Positions 24,701-34,800 of a DNA stretch of 64,000 bases are shown one piece after another (within the stretch, counting starts at the first letter, position 1; each line of letters begins with the position of its first letter). The stretch comes from Sipunculus nudus (Eukaryota > Annelida > Sipuncula > Golfingiida > Sipunculidae), in NCBI GenBank assembly GCA_026874595.1, contig CM049317.1, positions 66,630,618-66,694,617 on the forward strand. The letters run 5' to 3'. The notes beneath the pieces were generated by a model. It searched no databases, was not told the origin of the DNA, and was given only the letters and a program-made list of their open reading frames with translations. The position numbers and the translations under genes are program-made.

Positions 24701-27700
24701 ATAGCTCTTTATCATACGCTAAACTGGTGGCGCCACCTGCAACCCTTTTTTGCACAGCGTTCATCTGTTTGTCTGCCAAGGACAAAAATCACTCATATAC
24801 ATGTAGTGGTTTGCCTTATCTGCCTTAAATTTTGCATATGTATACAACTTGGACGGCTTTCTGGATTTTGTGGTAGGTGGCGCAACCTTCATACACAATT
24901 TGGCTGCAGACATCCATGCTAATATGCAACACTTCACTCTATTTCCCCTTGCCACTCAATCCATGCCTCACTTCACCCGTTCCACTCTGATTTAGGCGGA
25001 TACAAGTAGTCGCTTGTCGACTACCCGTATTCTAGTTTGAGTATAAATTCAGTCAAGTGATTTTCAAGATGGCATATCTACGGAACTTGATGTGTTTCTA
25101 TACATGATGTATTGTCTGTTACCAAATATCTTAGGACTGCTGCAGCCTTCAGTTTCGAATTTCACAGGAATATTGATCATGTGACTGCTTAATGATTTTG
25201 ACCTCCAGGTGGTGCCACCTGTTAAGCTACTTTCAGCAGGCTGTAATGGTTTTTTCTGCTTTTATCCAAAATATGTCATTAAGTATTTATTTGTTATAAT
25301 CCACAAAAACAGAGTCTCCTCTAGGAACCTTGGACTGATCTTTCCAAAACCTGGAATACTCGTTCCCTCACCTATGTAGTTGTAGGTAACAATGATGGAG
25401 AACCTTTTTGTGCAGTACAAACTTGGTTTCTTTTATATAATAACCCTCAATCTCAGGAGTGGTTCAACGTATTAAGCTGAAATTTTGCATATTCATAGAT
25501 CTTGGACTCCTCAGACTTACACTTAAGACTGATGATGCCATCTGCAATCGTTTTCCCATGGCATCCCTGGTACATTTGCTGTGGGTGAAAATTGCTCATA
25601 TCTCAGAAGTGGTTCAATGTATTGATCTGAAATTTGTCATGTCTATCCATCTAGGAATGTTTTCTCGTTAACCAGACAGGTGGGGCCACCTACAATACTT
25701 TTTACGGAGTGTCCAACTTTGCATTTGCCATCTGATCGTCTTAGTGTTTGTTCAGTGTATTGGGTTGAAATTGTGCATGTCCATAGATCTTAGTCACCTC
25801 CATCTCGTAAACAAGACTGGTGGCGCCATCTGCAATCATTTTCCTGTGGTGTCCATTCATACATTTGCTTTGGGTGAAAATGGCCCATATCTAAGGAGTA
25901 TTGGTCTGAAATTTGGCATGTGCAGTCATCTTGGAAAGTTTTCTCATAAACCAGATAGGTGGCGCCACCTACCTTGTGCAATAGGACAATGTCTACTTGG
26001 AAAGGAATGAATGGTATTTTCACATTCATTTTTTTTAATCACTTGCCAAATTGCACAGCAATTCACAGAGTGAACATTAGACCCCTGGGTTTCTTGTTTA
26101 CCTTGTCCCTTTCCCTTCCCCAGCATGTTTGCAAGTTAATTTGAAGCTTACAGGTCTTATTTAAATATGAGTTTTAATATGTTTCTAGATATGTGAATTC
26201 CCTATATCACATTACCACTCATAAATTAATATTAGATTTTTTCCAATGTTATGACCACTATTGTCACCTGCTGTCAAACATGTATTTCAGAATATAGAGG
26301 TCAAAATGTACATTTAAATTAATTAGGGATAAATTTAATTACAAGCCTTACTGAGAACACAAAATAAAAATAAAAATTCTTGCACTATATGTTCCAATGG
26401 CAGGAATACAATCAGCACTTACGAGGATTATTTACAATATCTTTATGTCCTCGCTCAAGCGGCTTGACATGGAAGCGCCTAAAATGTACAAACATCCCTA
26501 ATCTAGTCGAACAGTAAACGTGATCTTTAAATTTTAAAAGGCCAACAAAAGAAACAGAAAAGGCTCAAGCTTTAAAAAAGTTCCTATCATACTTTAGGTT
26601 TGGATTGTAACTATATTTGTTAGCAGTAAATGTGTTTCCTCGATACGACGATACTACATGCCAAGAACTAACCGTATCGATGTGGCGTATCGATATGTAT
26701 CGATATATTGGTATATTGATACAGCCCGATTATATGTGAAGCTGTATTTGAATCCTCAGTTATCAAACAAAACAAACAACACCGAAAACAGCAGCAGTTA
26801 GGGTTAGAGGCGATTTTTGCCCAGCTATATGCAGATGTTGTTGAACAAAAGTTTTGTGGATCACTGCTGGTAATATGCTAAAAAGTATGAATTGTGATAC
26901 TAAGTGGAAGCCTTATATGTTTTGTCAAAATATATAGAAAAAAATAAAAGCAAATGACTATTGTGTAGACAGGCCTATGAAATGAAAATGATAGATTCCT
27001 TCTGTCATATGCATTGCAGGGGCGCAATTTCAATTCCCGGCAACCCCCCCCCCCCCCTCACACACACACACACGTGAACGTGTTGAACCATATTTACCGT
27101 CGGCATTATCTGAATTTAATGAAATAACAAGAAGAATGTAATCAGTGGTGGATCCAGGATCGCAATTCGGGGGTGGGGAGGTTGCGGTGCAGTGTTTTCA
27201 GTTATTCACGACTGCCTGTCTACTGTATGTTCGGGGTAACGGGGTTTGGCATATGAGCGCGTTCCCCCTAATTCGTAATAGAAGATTAAAACTTAAGCAA
27301 CATGAAAGCAACTTGGGAATTATAAGGGTATATTTCTTCAAAACCAACAAGAAGTAAAAATGTATTTTCTTAAAAATTCTGTATAACCTGTATGATTTCT
27401 TTTTTATTTGAGAGTTATTGAATGCAGAGAGAGCCTGGGGGTGTCATACATGTCCCCGGCATGTTTTCCCACTTTTGGGTTATTAAGTTACAAATTTGAA
27501 AAAGTGCGTTCGGGGGGGGGGGGGGGGCACTGTCCCCACCAAATTGCGCCCACGATGTATTGAAATTCAGTCCTACACGTGTAAAGGTGTATACTGGGAA
27601 CATGAGCATAGATCACAAAAGCAGTGGCGAAACTTAATTTACATATTAAATATTCATCAACGGTTCGCATAGTATTTGCGGCCCTGAAGTCTAATTTATG

Positions 27701-28268
27701 GATCTGCCACTGACAAGTATATATACACACACTAACACATTCATCTTATTTGCGTGCCTCTTGCTCCTCAGAAATGGTATTGTTCTATAAAACACAATTA
27801 AAATTATACCTGATTCTAAATGAAAAGTCTGTCTAAATATAAATAATATAGTAAAGATTAGTTGTATGATAGAGACCTATTTAAATCTGTAACTGAGTAT
27901 TTCAGACCAAAAGATGAAAGAGATGATAGATCAATAGGGGTCGTTAAAAGGCAAAAACTAAATAGGAAACTTACTTTTTTGACATAATGATCGTTTGGTC
28001 GGAATAATTAGCTGCCCCAACAAATGAAGATTTAACTTCCCAAAGACTTTGATTTTGTTTTGTATCATTGTCAGGATATCATATATTCATCAACTCTATT
28101 TTTAAACAGAACACGTTTTTGCAAACTACACTGAATATCCGTGACTAATCTTGTGTCAATAGTATATGCATGTAGTTAGTGCTTAATCCCCCAACCCACA
28201 AACAATAATATTAAAGCACTTACTTTCATATGTTTCCTTAATTTTGATGTATGTATATGTATATCATT

Positions 28269-28312
<44 letters not shown>

Positions 28313-30627
28313 ATTATTATATGTGCACATACACAAAAGTTATCATAAACGTTACAAAGTACTAAATTACTAATATGAGTACTCAGGTAATTTTGAAGAA
28401 GCTCGAGTACGCCCCTAGCTAAATAGAACACGTGGTTCCAATTACTACCTAAAGGGGAGTGGGTCCATGCTGGTCCAGAGGTTATATGGTCTATCCCTAT
28501 TTTGTAATACTATCGTGTCTGTAATGATTTTCTGCCAGTACGTTGTCATAGCAATGGTCATGAGTTTTCATGAGGGTGGCTTTAAATGACCTTGATTTTG
28601 GTTGAACTTGATCAGACAACATCAAATTTGTATCACTTGAAACTTAAATCATATTTTTATTTTGAATAATATCAAATAAAGGACTCTTAATTATATAATT
28701 TTTCTTTACTATGTTGCCATGGAAACGGGTCAGATGGCCAAACCATCCCAGATCAATGGCGAACAAGCGGACCATAACAGCTTGGTTCTTGGTTCTTGAA
28801 TGCACCATATCTTTCTGGCCATGAAGCACACAACTATAAGCATTTATAAAAAGACACATTGATTGTACTTTTTTTCTTTGTAACAATGCAGATTACGTTT
28901 TCTCAAATATTACTGTTTCTCAACTGCGATGTTGCCTTAGCAACAGAGCTTAGATTTCGTCTTCCTTAACTAAGGTGAATCAAATCTCAAAAAAGATAGC
29001 TGCTTAACATTATTAACACATTTCTACTAACATTTATTATGTTTTTATTTGCTATATTTAGAAATATATGGGTGTTCTAAAATTCTTGATTTTCGCTAAT
29101 ATGTTGTACCATCAATGTTGTACCATGTTTTATACTGTTGGCAACCTAAAGTAAATTAAGATTAAACGCGGTAGGAAATAATAGGAAATACAGATTACAT
29201 TTAAATAAGTGTTCATTGACATATCAAATTGAATTTTTATATTGCATTCTTCTCGCGCTCTCCTTATGAATATAAAAATTAAAATTCCTTCATTTATTTA
29301 TGAAAGTACTTAAGTTTCCAAATAACAAATTATTACAATAATATATTAAGGTTATAATACATCCTAGGATAATGATGCACATAATATATATAGAAGGAAA
29401 CGCTAGAAGAATAAGCTTATAAATGAATTAAGGATATTTTAAGATATATTAATTTTCTAAAGGAATTTACAGATATATTAGATTATCATGTTGTAAGATT
29501 TAACCTAACAACTATATGAGGCTGTCGTTATATTTTTTAAATCTCATATATGATCATATTACAGACTGGATTCAGGTTCCTGCTGTTGTTGCTGGTCTGG
29601 CTTCAGGAGGAACCCTTCTTCTACTACTGATTGTTTTCTTGATTTCGCGATGTTGTTCTACAAAGCGTATACACTGGGAACAGCAAAATAGGTCAGGTGA
29701 CATTCAGAATGAATAGCCTTTTGGGGGATAAAAACCTTGCGAATTAAATCTCATATCGTGAGCGTTAGTCCCAATGATTCTGCATTAGCATAAACGCAGA
29801 TGTTTCCGATGTCCTTACTAGATTATACACAGCCCATATATTATGTACACATATAGCATGAAATATCATGAAAAAATTATATCTGAAAATGTTTAAGTGC
29901 CATTTTATAAACATCTCATATGACATAATGATAGTAGGTCATTGATTTAATTTATTTTTATTTTGGTCAAAAGCCCTTATGGCATGTTTGTTATATTGAT
30001 TAACTAAAGCCGAAATAGATGCAAATGCCATGAGTTATGTCACTCGTCACTAAGGGTGTATATTATATCGAATTGTGTTTTTATATTTAAACCAGAGAAA
30101 CCGTTTGTAAGGAGGAAGAGCCTAGCAAGATGTCATCCCCAGATATGCAAAATAGTGAAGGATACAGGGAGGTGAACGTTTGGAGGCCATTTGCACAGAA
30201 ACTGACACACCCACAGATCAAAATATCGAGCAGAAGGTACCGGTCGCATCACCAGAACTCCATACCGAGAAGGCCCAGAACTGGCTCCAAATCTGGCATT
30301 AACACTGTCAACGGCCCTATTGGGTACTCTCCAGAAAATCGTTTCATCAGAAGAGCAGGATCAAAAGGTAGTATGTCAGCGGTTAGTATGATATGCTACC
30401 CCACGCCTCCTCCTCTACTATCAGAAACTGACATGCCCCGGGTTCATTCGTTATGCAGCATGCGACAACTTCCTTCTCCACCTAGATATCCCAAGTTTAT
30501 GACACCACCGTCAACAGCTTCATCAGATTCCGAAGTGTCAGATTTTACTGATGATTCTACAACTACCAGCAATAGTTTTAGTATACATAACAGTGGCTTT
30601 GTTTATTATGCCGAAGACATATTGTAA
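16622..30627 (+). CDS. Gene B: two-CTLD type I transmembrane receptor, 8 exons, 521 aa
   Basis: Exons: 16622-16691, 17381-17590, 17828-17929, 18305-18535, 18690-18896, 19217-19303, 29565-29691, 30096-30627. Joined length is 1566 bases, an intact frame. Phases match gene A (1,1,1,1,1,1,2). The product has a signal peptide (MAWTVFVLALLLKCMVTG), CTLD1, CTLD2, a stalk with NGT, a membrane span at about 308-330 (PAVVAGLASGGTLLLLLIVF) and a tail from 345. Intron 6 is 10.3 kb against 0.9 kb in gene A because of repeat insertion. Exon 5 is 30 bases longer at its 5' end than in gene A. Like gene A it lacks the EPN/QPD and WND calcium motifs. The tail has RQLPSPP and ends VYYAEDIL. The weak point is whether exons 1-6 really join exons 7-8 across the long intron; frame and phase agree. 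Confidence 0.83.
17381..17590 (+). CDS. Gene B exon 2: first half of CTLD1
   Basis: 210 bases, the same length as gene A exon 2. Encodes LCSEQGFYLPSASNQLE, KEIGINLIFERHKHW and KWASN. The donor chosen is AAAAA|gtgggt, which keeps phase 1; the GT five bases further would break the frame. Confidence 0.83.
17622..17668. repeat. (AC)n(TA)n microsatellite in gene B intron 2
   Basis: A short AC run followed by TA units, beginning about 30 bases after the exon 2 donor. Confidence 0.9.
17828..17929 (+). CDS. Gene B exon 3: second half of CTLD1
   Basis: Encodes KKGNCAYIRRGQTYQNDCWL then RTQAVCQYKG. Cys spacing is as in gene A. Acceptor ttgcgcag, donor gttagc. Confidence 0.85.
18305..18535 (+). CDS. 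Gene B exon 4: first half of CTLD2
   Basis: Encodes CIRNCGKYCLKKRNICF, RRKGGKLLEGEEEIKYW and ETWIGLVLGQW, one codon longer than gene A. Donor GGAG|gtaggt. Confidence 0.86.
18690..18896 (+). CDS. Gene B exon 5: second half of CTLD2
   Basis: The acceptor ctttag|ACATG is the only nearby AG that keeps phase 1; a later AG at 18712 would not. It adds MNIQAVQCSL before the shared SSIPDKIPVLWDHWK, giving an extra Cys not present in gene A. Ends VSHWEPSSCQ and FICLK. Donor AAAT|gtaagt. Confidence 0.8.
19217..19303 (+). CDS. Gene B exon 6: stalk
   Basis: 87 bases, phase 1-1, encoding SSQEKSTRLPTIEDETTLPV then VNGTRFVML. The NGT sequon is in the same place as in gene A. Borders tatcag|CTTC and TTAG|gttggt. 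Confidence 0.8.
19304..22030. other. Gene B intron 6, first part: degenerate tandem repeats and (TA)n tracts
   Basis: Holds a poly(C) patch (19571-19586) and, from about 19860 to 20820, diverged copies of a several-hundred-base repeat. Each copy has 'agcatggacccc', 'cagaatatgcttg' or 'cagaatgtgcttg', and 'gccatggccct/gttgctgtggc' landmarks. (TA)n tracts lie at 20980-21027, 21164-21196 and 21716-21758. No exon recognised. Confidence 0.6.
20980..21027. repeat. (TA)n microsatellite
   Basis: About 23 TA units in gene B intron 6; a second tract of about 17 units lies at 21164-21196, with a third at 21716-21758. Confidence 0.95.
23576..25035 (+). mobile_element. Nonautonomous Helitron/Helentron-like element nested in the repeat array
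   Basis: The element interrupts a tandem monomer between A (23575) and T (25036); removing it restores the 'ggaataa|tttgag' of sister monomers, with no target duplication. Its left end TTGTATCCGCC (23576-23586) recurs inverted as GGCGGATACAA (24995-25005), 30 bases inside the right end. That is followed by a perfect hairpin GTAGTCG-CTTGT-CGACTAC (25006-25024) and the terminus CTAG (25032-25035). Asymmetric inverted repeats, a 3' hairpin, a CTAG end and A|T insertion are Helitron-like hallmarks. The core has a (GCC)n patch (23624-23642) and about 3.5 copies of a 278-base repeat with GGTGGCGCCACC. No Rep/helicase is encoded. Confidence 0.75.
25290..26030 (+). repeat. Second, diverged repeat of the 'GGTGGCGCCACC' type
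   Basis: Begins with 'ataatccacaaaaacagag', a worn form of the 23576 element start, and has monomers with 'ggtggcgccatctg' (near 25819) and 'ggtggcgccacct' (near 25969). Probably an older insertion of the same kind in the same array. Confidence 0.45.
27143..27712. mobile_element. Possible hAT-like MITE
   Basis: CAGTGGTGGATCCA (27143-27156) and TGGATCTGCCACTG (27699-27712) are inverted repeats with 12 of 14 matches. 'CAGTGGCGGATCC' is a common terminus of hAT-type short elements. The 8-base flanks do not clearly match, so the target duplication is unproven. The interior has a 16-17-base poly(G) run near 27511 and no coding potential. Confidence 0.4.
28276..28310. repeat. (TA)n microsatellite
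   Basis: About 17 TA units in the last part of gene B intron 6. Confidence 0.95.
28450..28970 (-). repeat. Inverted copy of the 19.9-20.8 kb repeat
   Basis: On the minus strand, landmarks such as 'agcatggacccac', 'gccatggaaac' and 'gttgctaaggc' recur with the same order and spacing as in 19860-20820. The two lie 8 kb apart in opposite orientation within one intron. Confidence 0.4.
29565..29691 (+). CDS. Gene B exon 7: membrane segment
   Basis: 127 bases, as in gene A. Encodes D/WIQVPAVVAGLASGGTLLL, then LLIVFLISRCCSTKR. Ends AATAG|gtcagg, phase 2. Confidence 0.85.
30096..30627 (+). CDS. Gene B exon 8: cytoplasmic tail
   Basis: 532 bases, the same length as gene A. Features: YREV, IPRRPRTGSKS, SMICYPTPPPLL, RVHSL, RQLPSPPRYPKFMTPPS, an acidic Ser/Thr-rich stretch (DSEVSDFTDDS) and C-terminal YYAEDIL. 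Acceptor aaccag|AGAA. Confidence 0.87.
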
Positions 30628-31400
30628 ACATATTTAATAAGGCAAATACTAAAAAAACATTAATAACATGATTATGTGGCTGAAACAGTTTTATGATTTA
30701 TAAGCCAAAACTGTGTGTGATATTCTCCCGATTTGTCATTTTTAATTACATTTTTATATACTTATGCATATGGATATTTTATATAAATAATATGCAAAAT
30801 TAATTTGGCATTGTATATGCGTAAGTATACATTCCGAAGTAACCTGGAGAGTTTATTGTGACTTTTTATCATGATTACATTATAGTTTATTCGACAACAC
30901 CCTGCTATGCATTTAACTCTTCAATAAATGTCTTTTAGTTTCTCACGAGGTGATGGTTGTCGACTTTGATAAAACACAAAATATAGATCAGTTAAATATG
31001 TAAACTGGGTGCACCGGTTATAAGTTATAATATCAACACGATGGTGTGAGCGATAATAAGTTCCATTTGAATTAGTGAGTTTGCTATACAGCCAGTACAG
31101 CAAGCACAACAGGTAGCCTGACTTGTTTATAATATAAATATGATGTCTGCATTTGTCAACAGAGTTCAGGTTCCATATGTGCAGAGTGGTATAAAAAAAT
31201 TAAATATTGAAATAGAATCTTGTGTTCACTGCACAATATTACTGGATGAGAATAAATATTACATTATGCTGTATGATTCTACGCTCTTTACACAGCGCTT
31301 CAACTATAGGCCTACTTCCTGTATGGTAAAGCGCTGATTGTTATGACCTCGTATCCTGAATTGCTACACCAGAGGGGAGCACTGTATTTTTGTCCTATCA
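30628..31400 (+). other. 3' flank of gene B
   Basis: Paralogous to 12776-13560. AATAAA at 30923-30928 is the first full poly(A) signal after the stop. No further gene seen. Confidence 0.5.
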
Positions 31401-31930
31401 GATGAGACCTTGTGCTGGAAGACACGGCCAAGCGAGGAATACACGGAGCCAATCATGCTCATTTCGTTTTGAGTGACAGCTCATCGCCCCGGTAACCGTA
31501 TGAACAGGCCACATGCTCAGAGAAAATTGCCGCAAACGTGGTTTACTTAGGGCCTTGGGCACATAGGATGCCAAGTCGGGGAGCTGTAATTCAAAAGAAA
31601 CGTAACAAAAGGCTTCGTGCACACCTCGCTGGCTGGTTTCAGTTCTGCAGACACCAGACACATGGCTACGCTAACACAGTCATACTGTCAGATTCGAATC
31701 GGTCGATGATGCGAGAATGCAGAGGGAACAATTAAAATTCGGACGTAAACTTGTCTTCAAACGACGCTTGAAGCGCAGCTATGGGCGGAGCCAGGTTCCT
31801 GTCGCGTGTTTGTTTTTTGGCATCTGGTTGGCTACTTGTCACATCATACGCACGTTTTGTTCAGCGGACAACGGACCGCCACCTGATGTCTAAATATGTC
31901 ATAAACGGTCAAAGCTGGCAGCGTGAAGAT
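31400..31930. other. CpG-rich unique segment
   Basis: Visibly richer in G+C and CpG than its surroundings and without a counterpart in the gene A 3' flank, so probably an insertion. The minus strand has an 87-codon open stretch (31398-31661) with no domain that I recognise. It contains a GC-box-like gggcgg near 31783. It could be a promoter-like island or a transposon fragment. Confidence 0.35.
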
Positions 31931-32527
31931 CAATTGCTTCTTTAGAAGCGTAAGATTTCCGCTGCCTCGGGAGCGTATATGATTCCAGCTTAGAATAAAT
32001 CGTATTTAAAAAAAGTTTTTTTTTAATTATATTTAAGTATATAGTAAATGAGAAGAAATCATAGGTTGGCAAACAAAGAAATGCGTGTTACTGCAAAAAC
32101 ATTAGACGATATATTATCTGATAAAACAACAGAAATACTACAGTACCACGAATAAAAAAATCTTATTTCTTTTAAAATTACACAAAAATGGACGATATTT
32201 GACAGAGCTGAATGCTTACTTAACAGCCGTGGGGTTGAAGGGGGGGGGGGGGGAGGGTATACAGAGAGGAAATTAATGTCACTAAAATTTATATTCACAA
32301 CAAACTCTCTATTCTCACCAAAGAATAGAGAGAGCCAGTATTTATTAGTATGTCTTTAACACCACCATAACTAAAAAACACAGAGTAGCCTTATTAGGTG
32401 TGACTTAAATTTCGGGTTCGACACGCAAAAGAAATACAAGAAAAACTCACAGAATAGTCCATAATATTTAATATAACCAAATCATTTTTTTTTACAATAT
32501 GTACAAGACTTAAACGATCTGTTATGG

Positions 32528-34800
32528 TTACATTAATATTGTCGAAGGGAGACACCCATAAACTAGAAATTTCTTTGCACCGCAGGTGCCAAAGTATCCC
32601 AAGACAATTAACCCCCCCCCTTTAAGAATAGGCCCCCATCTTCAACAGCATATACTGACACTTAGCAAGCGACTATGGTTTCTTCCATCTTTCAACTTGA
32701 GAAACATACTTCCCACCAAATATGGGGGCCAATATGTTGAATCTCTCTTGAGAAAAGAGCATTAATTTATTTTACAGAAACAGGAAAGTAGGTGGCGCCA
32801 CCTGTCAGGTTTCAAGAAAACTTTCCAAGATGGATAGACATGCCAAATATAAGACCAAGACCTTGAACCACTCAAGAGATTTTCACCAAAAGCACATGTA
32901 CAGATGAACACCATGGCAAAAGGATTGCTGATGGCGCCATCAATCTTGAGTACAAAATGTAGGAGTCCAAGATCTATGGATATGCACTTTTTCAGGCCAA
33001 TAAGGCAAATCACTCCTCAGAAAAGGGTATTAATTTATTCTACAAAAAAAGGGAAGGTAGGTGGCGCCACCTGTATGGTTTATGAAAAAACTTTCCAAGA
33101 TAAATGGAAATATATAAGTCAAGTTTGAAAACAAAAAAGTCAATCCTTGTGACCTAAAAATGGATACGGGTCTTCCTCTATTAGCAGGTGAACTATGTGT
33201 TCAAGATAAAAAGTCTGAAATGAAAAGTTTGGCCGAAAATGCAGCACAATCTTTTCAAAGATGTGTGTCCTGTGACCTTGACCTTTTATCTCATGACCTC
33301 AAAATCAATAGAGGTCTTGCTTTATTGATCGGCCATAAATAAGTCAAGCTTGAAATCAATATATCAATCCAAGCTGGAATTATCATCCCAGAACCTAGGT
33401 TTTGGACATATGGTTCCTGTGACCTTCCCCTTTAACCCTGTGCCCTCAAAATCGATAGGGGTCTTCCTCTCTTGGCTGGTGAACTATGTGTGCAAGAAAA
33501 AAAATTTGAAATGAAAAGTTTGGCCGAAAATGCAGCCACAATCTTTTCAAAGATGTGTGTCCTGTGACCTTGACCTTTTATCTCACGACCTCAAAATCAA
33601 TAGAGGTCTTGCTTTATTGATGGTCCATATATAGGTCAAGTTTGAAATCCATATATCAATCCGAGCTGGAATTACCATTCGGAAACTAATTTTTTGACAG
33701 ACAGCTCCTGTGGCCTATACCTTTGACCTTGTGTTCCAAAATTGATATGGATCATCCTCCATTGGTTGGTTAACTATATGTGCAAGATAAAAGGTCTGAG
33801 ATGAAACGTTTGGCTGAAAATGCATCAAAAATCTTTTTAAAGATGTGTCTTGTGACCTTGACCTTTGACCTCGTGACCCAAAATTCAATTGGGATCTTGC
33901 TTTTTTAATGGGAGATATATAAGTAAAATTTGAAATCCATGCATAAAAAAAAGCTGGAATTATGATCCGGAAACGAATTTTTTGACAGATAGCTCCTGTG
34001 GCCTTGACCTTTGACCTTGTGACCCCAAAATTGATATGGATCATCCACTATTGGCAGGTGAGCTTTATCTTCAAGATGGAAGACCTGGGATGAAAAGTTT
34101 GGCTTAAAATGCATCCACAAAATTTTTAAAGATGTGAGTCCAGTGAACTTAATTTTTGACCTCATGACCCTAGAATCTGTAGGGTTCTTACATTAGTAGT
34201 GGGCCATACATAAGTCACGCTTGAAATCCATATGGCTATCAAACCTGGAAATATTATAAGAGGTGTGTGATTTTCACCAAATATTGAAATATTAAAGGTC
34301 AAGGCCACTGTGATGGTAAAGGTAATGACCCAAATTTAAATAATCATGTATCCAATCCCTGTACATATTCATAATATGAAATAATTCTGTCCATTAGTTT
34401 TTGTCTTATAATGCTCACAGTACTGTCAAGTGGCAAAATTGGGGTATTAAAAGGCGTAAAAACAAGAAAAGGATAAAAGGTGGCGCCACCAGTTTCAGTC
34501 ATATCACAAGGCTATCCAAGATCTTCGGTAACCTTGATTTTTGGACCAGTTCATGCACGTTTTTTTTTAGATATTTAAGAATTTGTGTTATTTTCAGCAA
34601 AAATGGACCTATTCAAGGTCAAGGTCAATCCCCAAGCAATGGTCATGCCCCCATTTTAAATAGGCTTCGTCCACTTATCTTTATCTATACAAATGTAAAG
34701 TTTGAAAATATCAGTGAAATATTTTTTTAGTTTTCCCGCTCACGAGGTTTTTCTGCGGTGGCGGCGGTGGCAGCGGCGGCGGCGGGACCGGCGTGAAATC
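32528..34800 (-). repeat. U1 repeat block: palindrome monomers and 'gtgaccttgacc' monomers
   Basis: Two repeat families are joined: monomers with GGTGGCGCCACC or GATGGCGCCATC (near 32792, 32935, 33061, 34481), and monomers with 'tgaccttgacctttgacctc' (33260-34160, about six copies). It ends in (GGC)n. The same block recurs at 47131-49680, 55450-57715 and 59760-61660, and truncated at 38974-39600. Minus-strand open stretches in it are repeat-derived and not called as genes. Confidence 0.7.

Larger units (their letters stand above)
22032..26075. mobile_element. Composite repeat element in gene B intron 6
   Basis: Begins with the palindrome AGTTCACTCTGTGAACT (22032-22048) and ends with its inverted counterpart TTCACAGAGTGAAC (26062-26075). 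Between them are about five tandem copies of a roughly 310-base monomer (starts near 22099, 22444, 23052, 23383, 25110). Typical landmarks are 'gtctgttaccaaatatct', 'ggtggcgccacctgtgttga', 'ttggccttcatatcatagtc' and 'caagatggc'. A separate element (23576-25035) is nested inside. The arrangement (inverted ends around a tandem core) recalls tandem-repeat-bearing nonautonomous elements of bivalves. Confidence 0.6.
26080..29564. other. Gene B intron 6, last part
   Basis: Non-coding as far as I can see. It contains a possible hAT-like MITE (27143-27712), poly(C)/(CA)n at 27041-27074, a (TA)n tract at 28276-28310 and, at about 28450-28970, an inverted relative of the 19.9-20.8 kb repeats. It ends in an ordinary acceptor tattacag at 29564. 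Confidence 0.55.

Noticed and set aside
22032-25035. Regularly spaced identical motifs resembling a CRISPR array
   Set aside because: The repeat is a 12-base palindrome inside longer conserved monomers with no unique spacers, and the DNA is plainly eukaryotic. It is a satellite/Helitron-like structure.
32762-34165. Minus-strand open frames of 80-125 codons in the repeat blocks of U1, U3, U4 and U5
   Set aside because: They coincide exactly with 'gtgaccttgacctttgacc' and palindrome repeat monomers, recur as internal repeats of the same short peptide, lack domains and shift between units. They are repeat translation, not genes.
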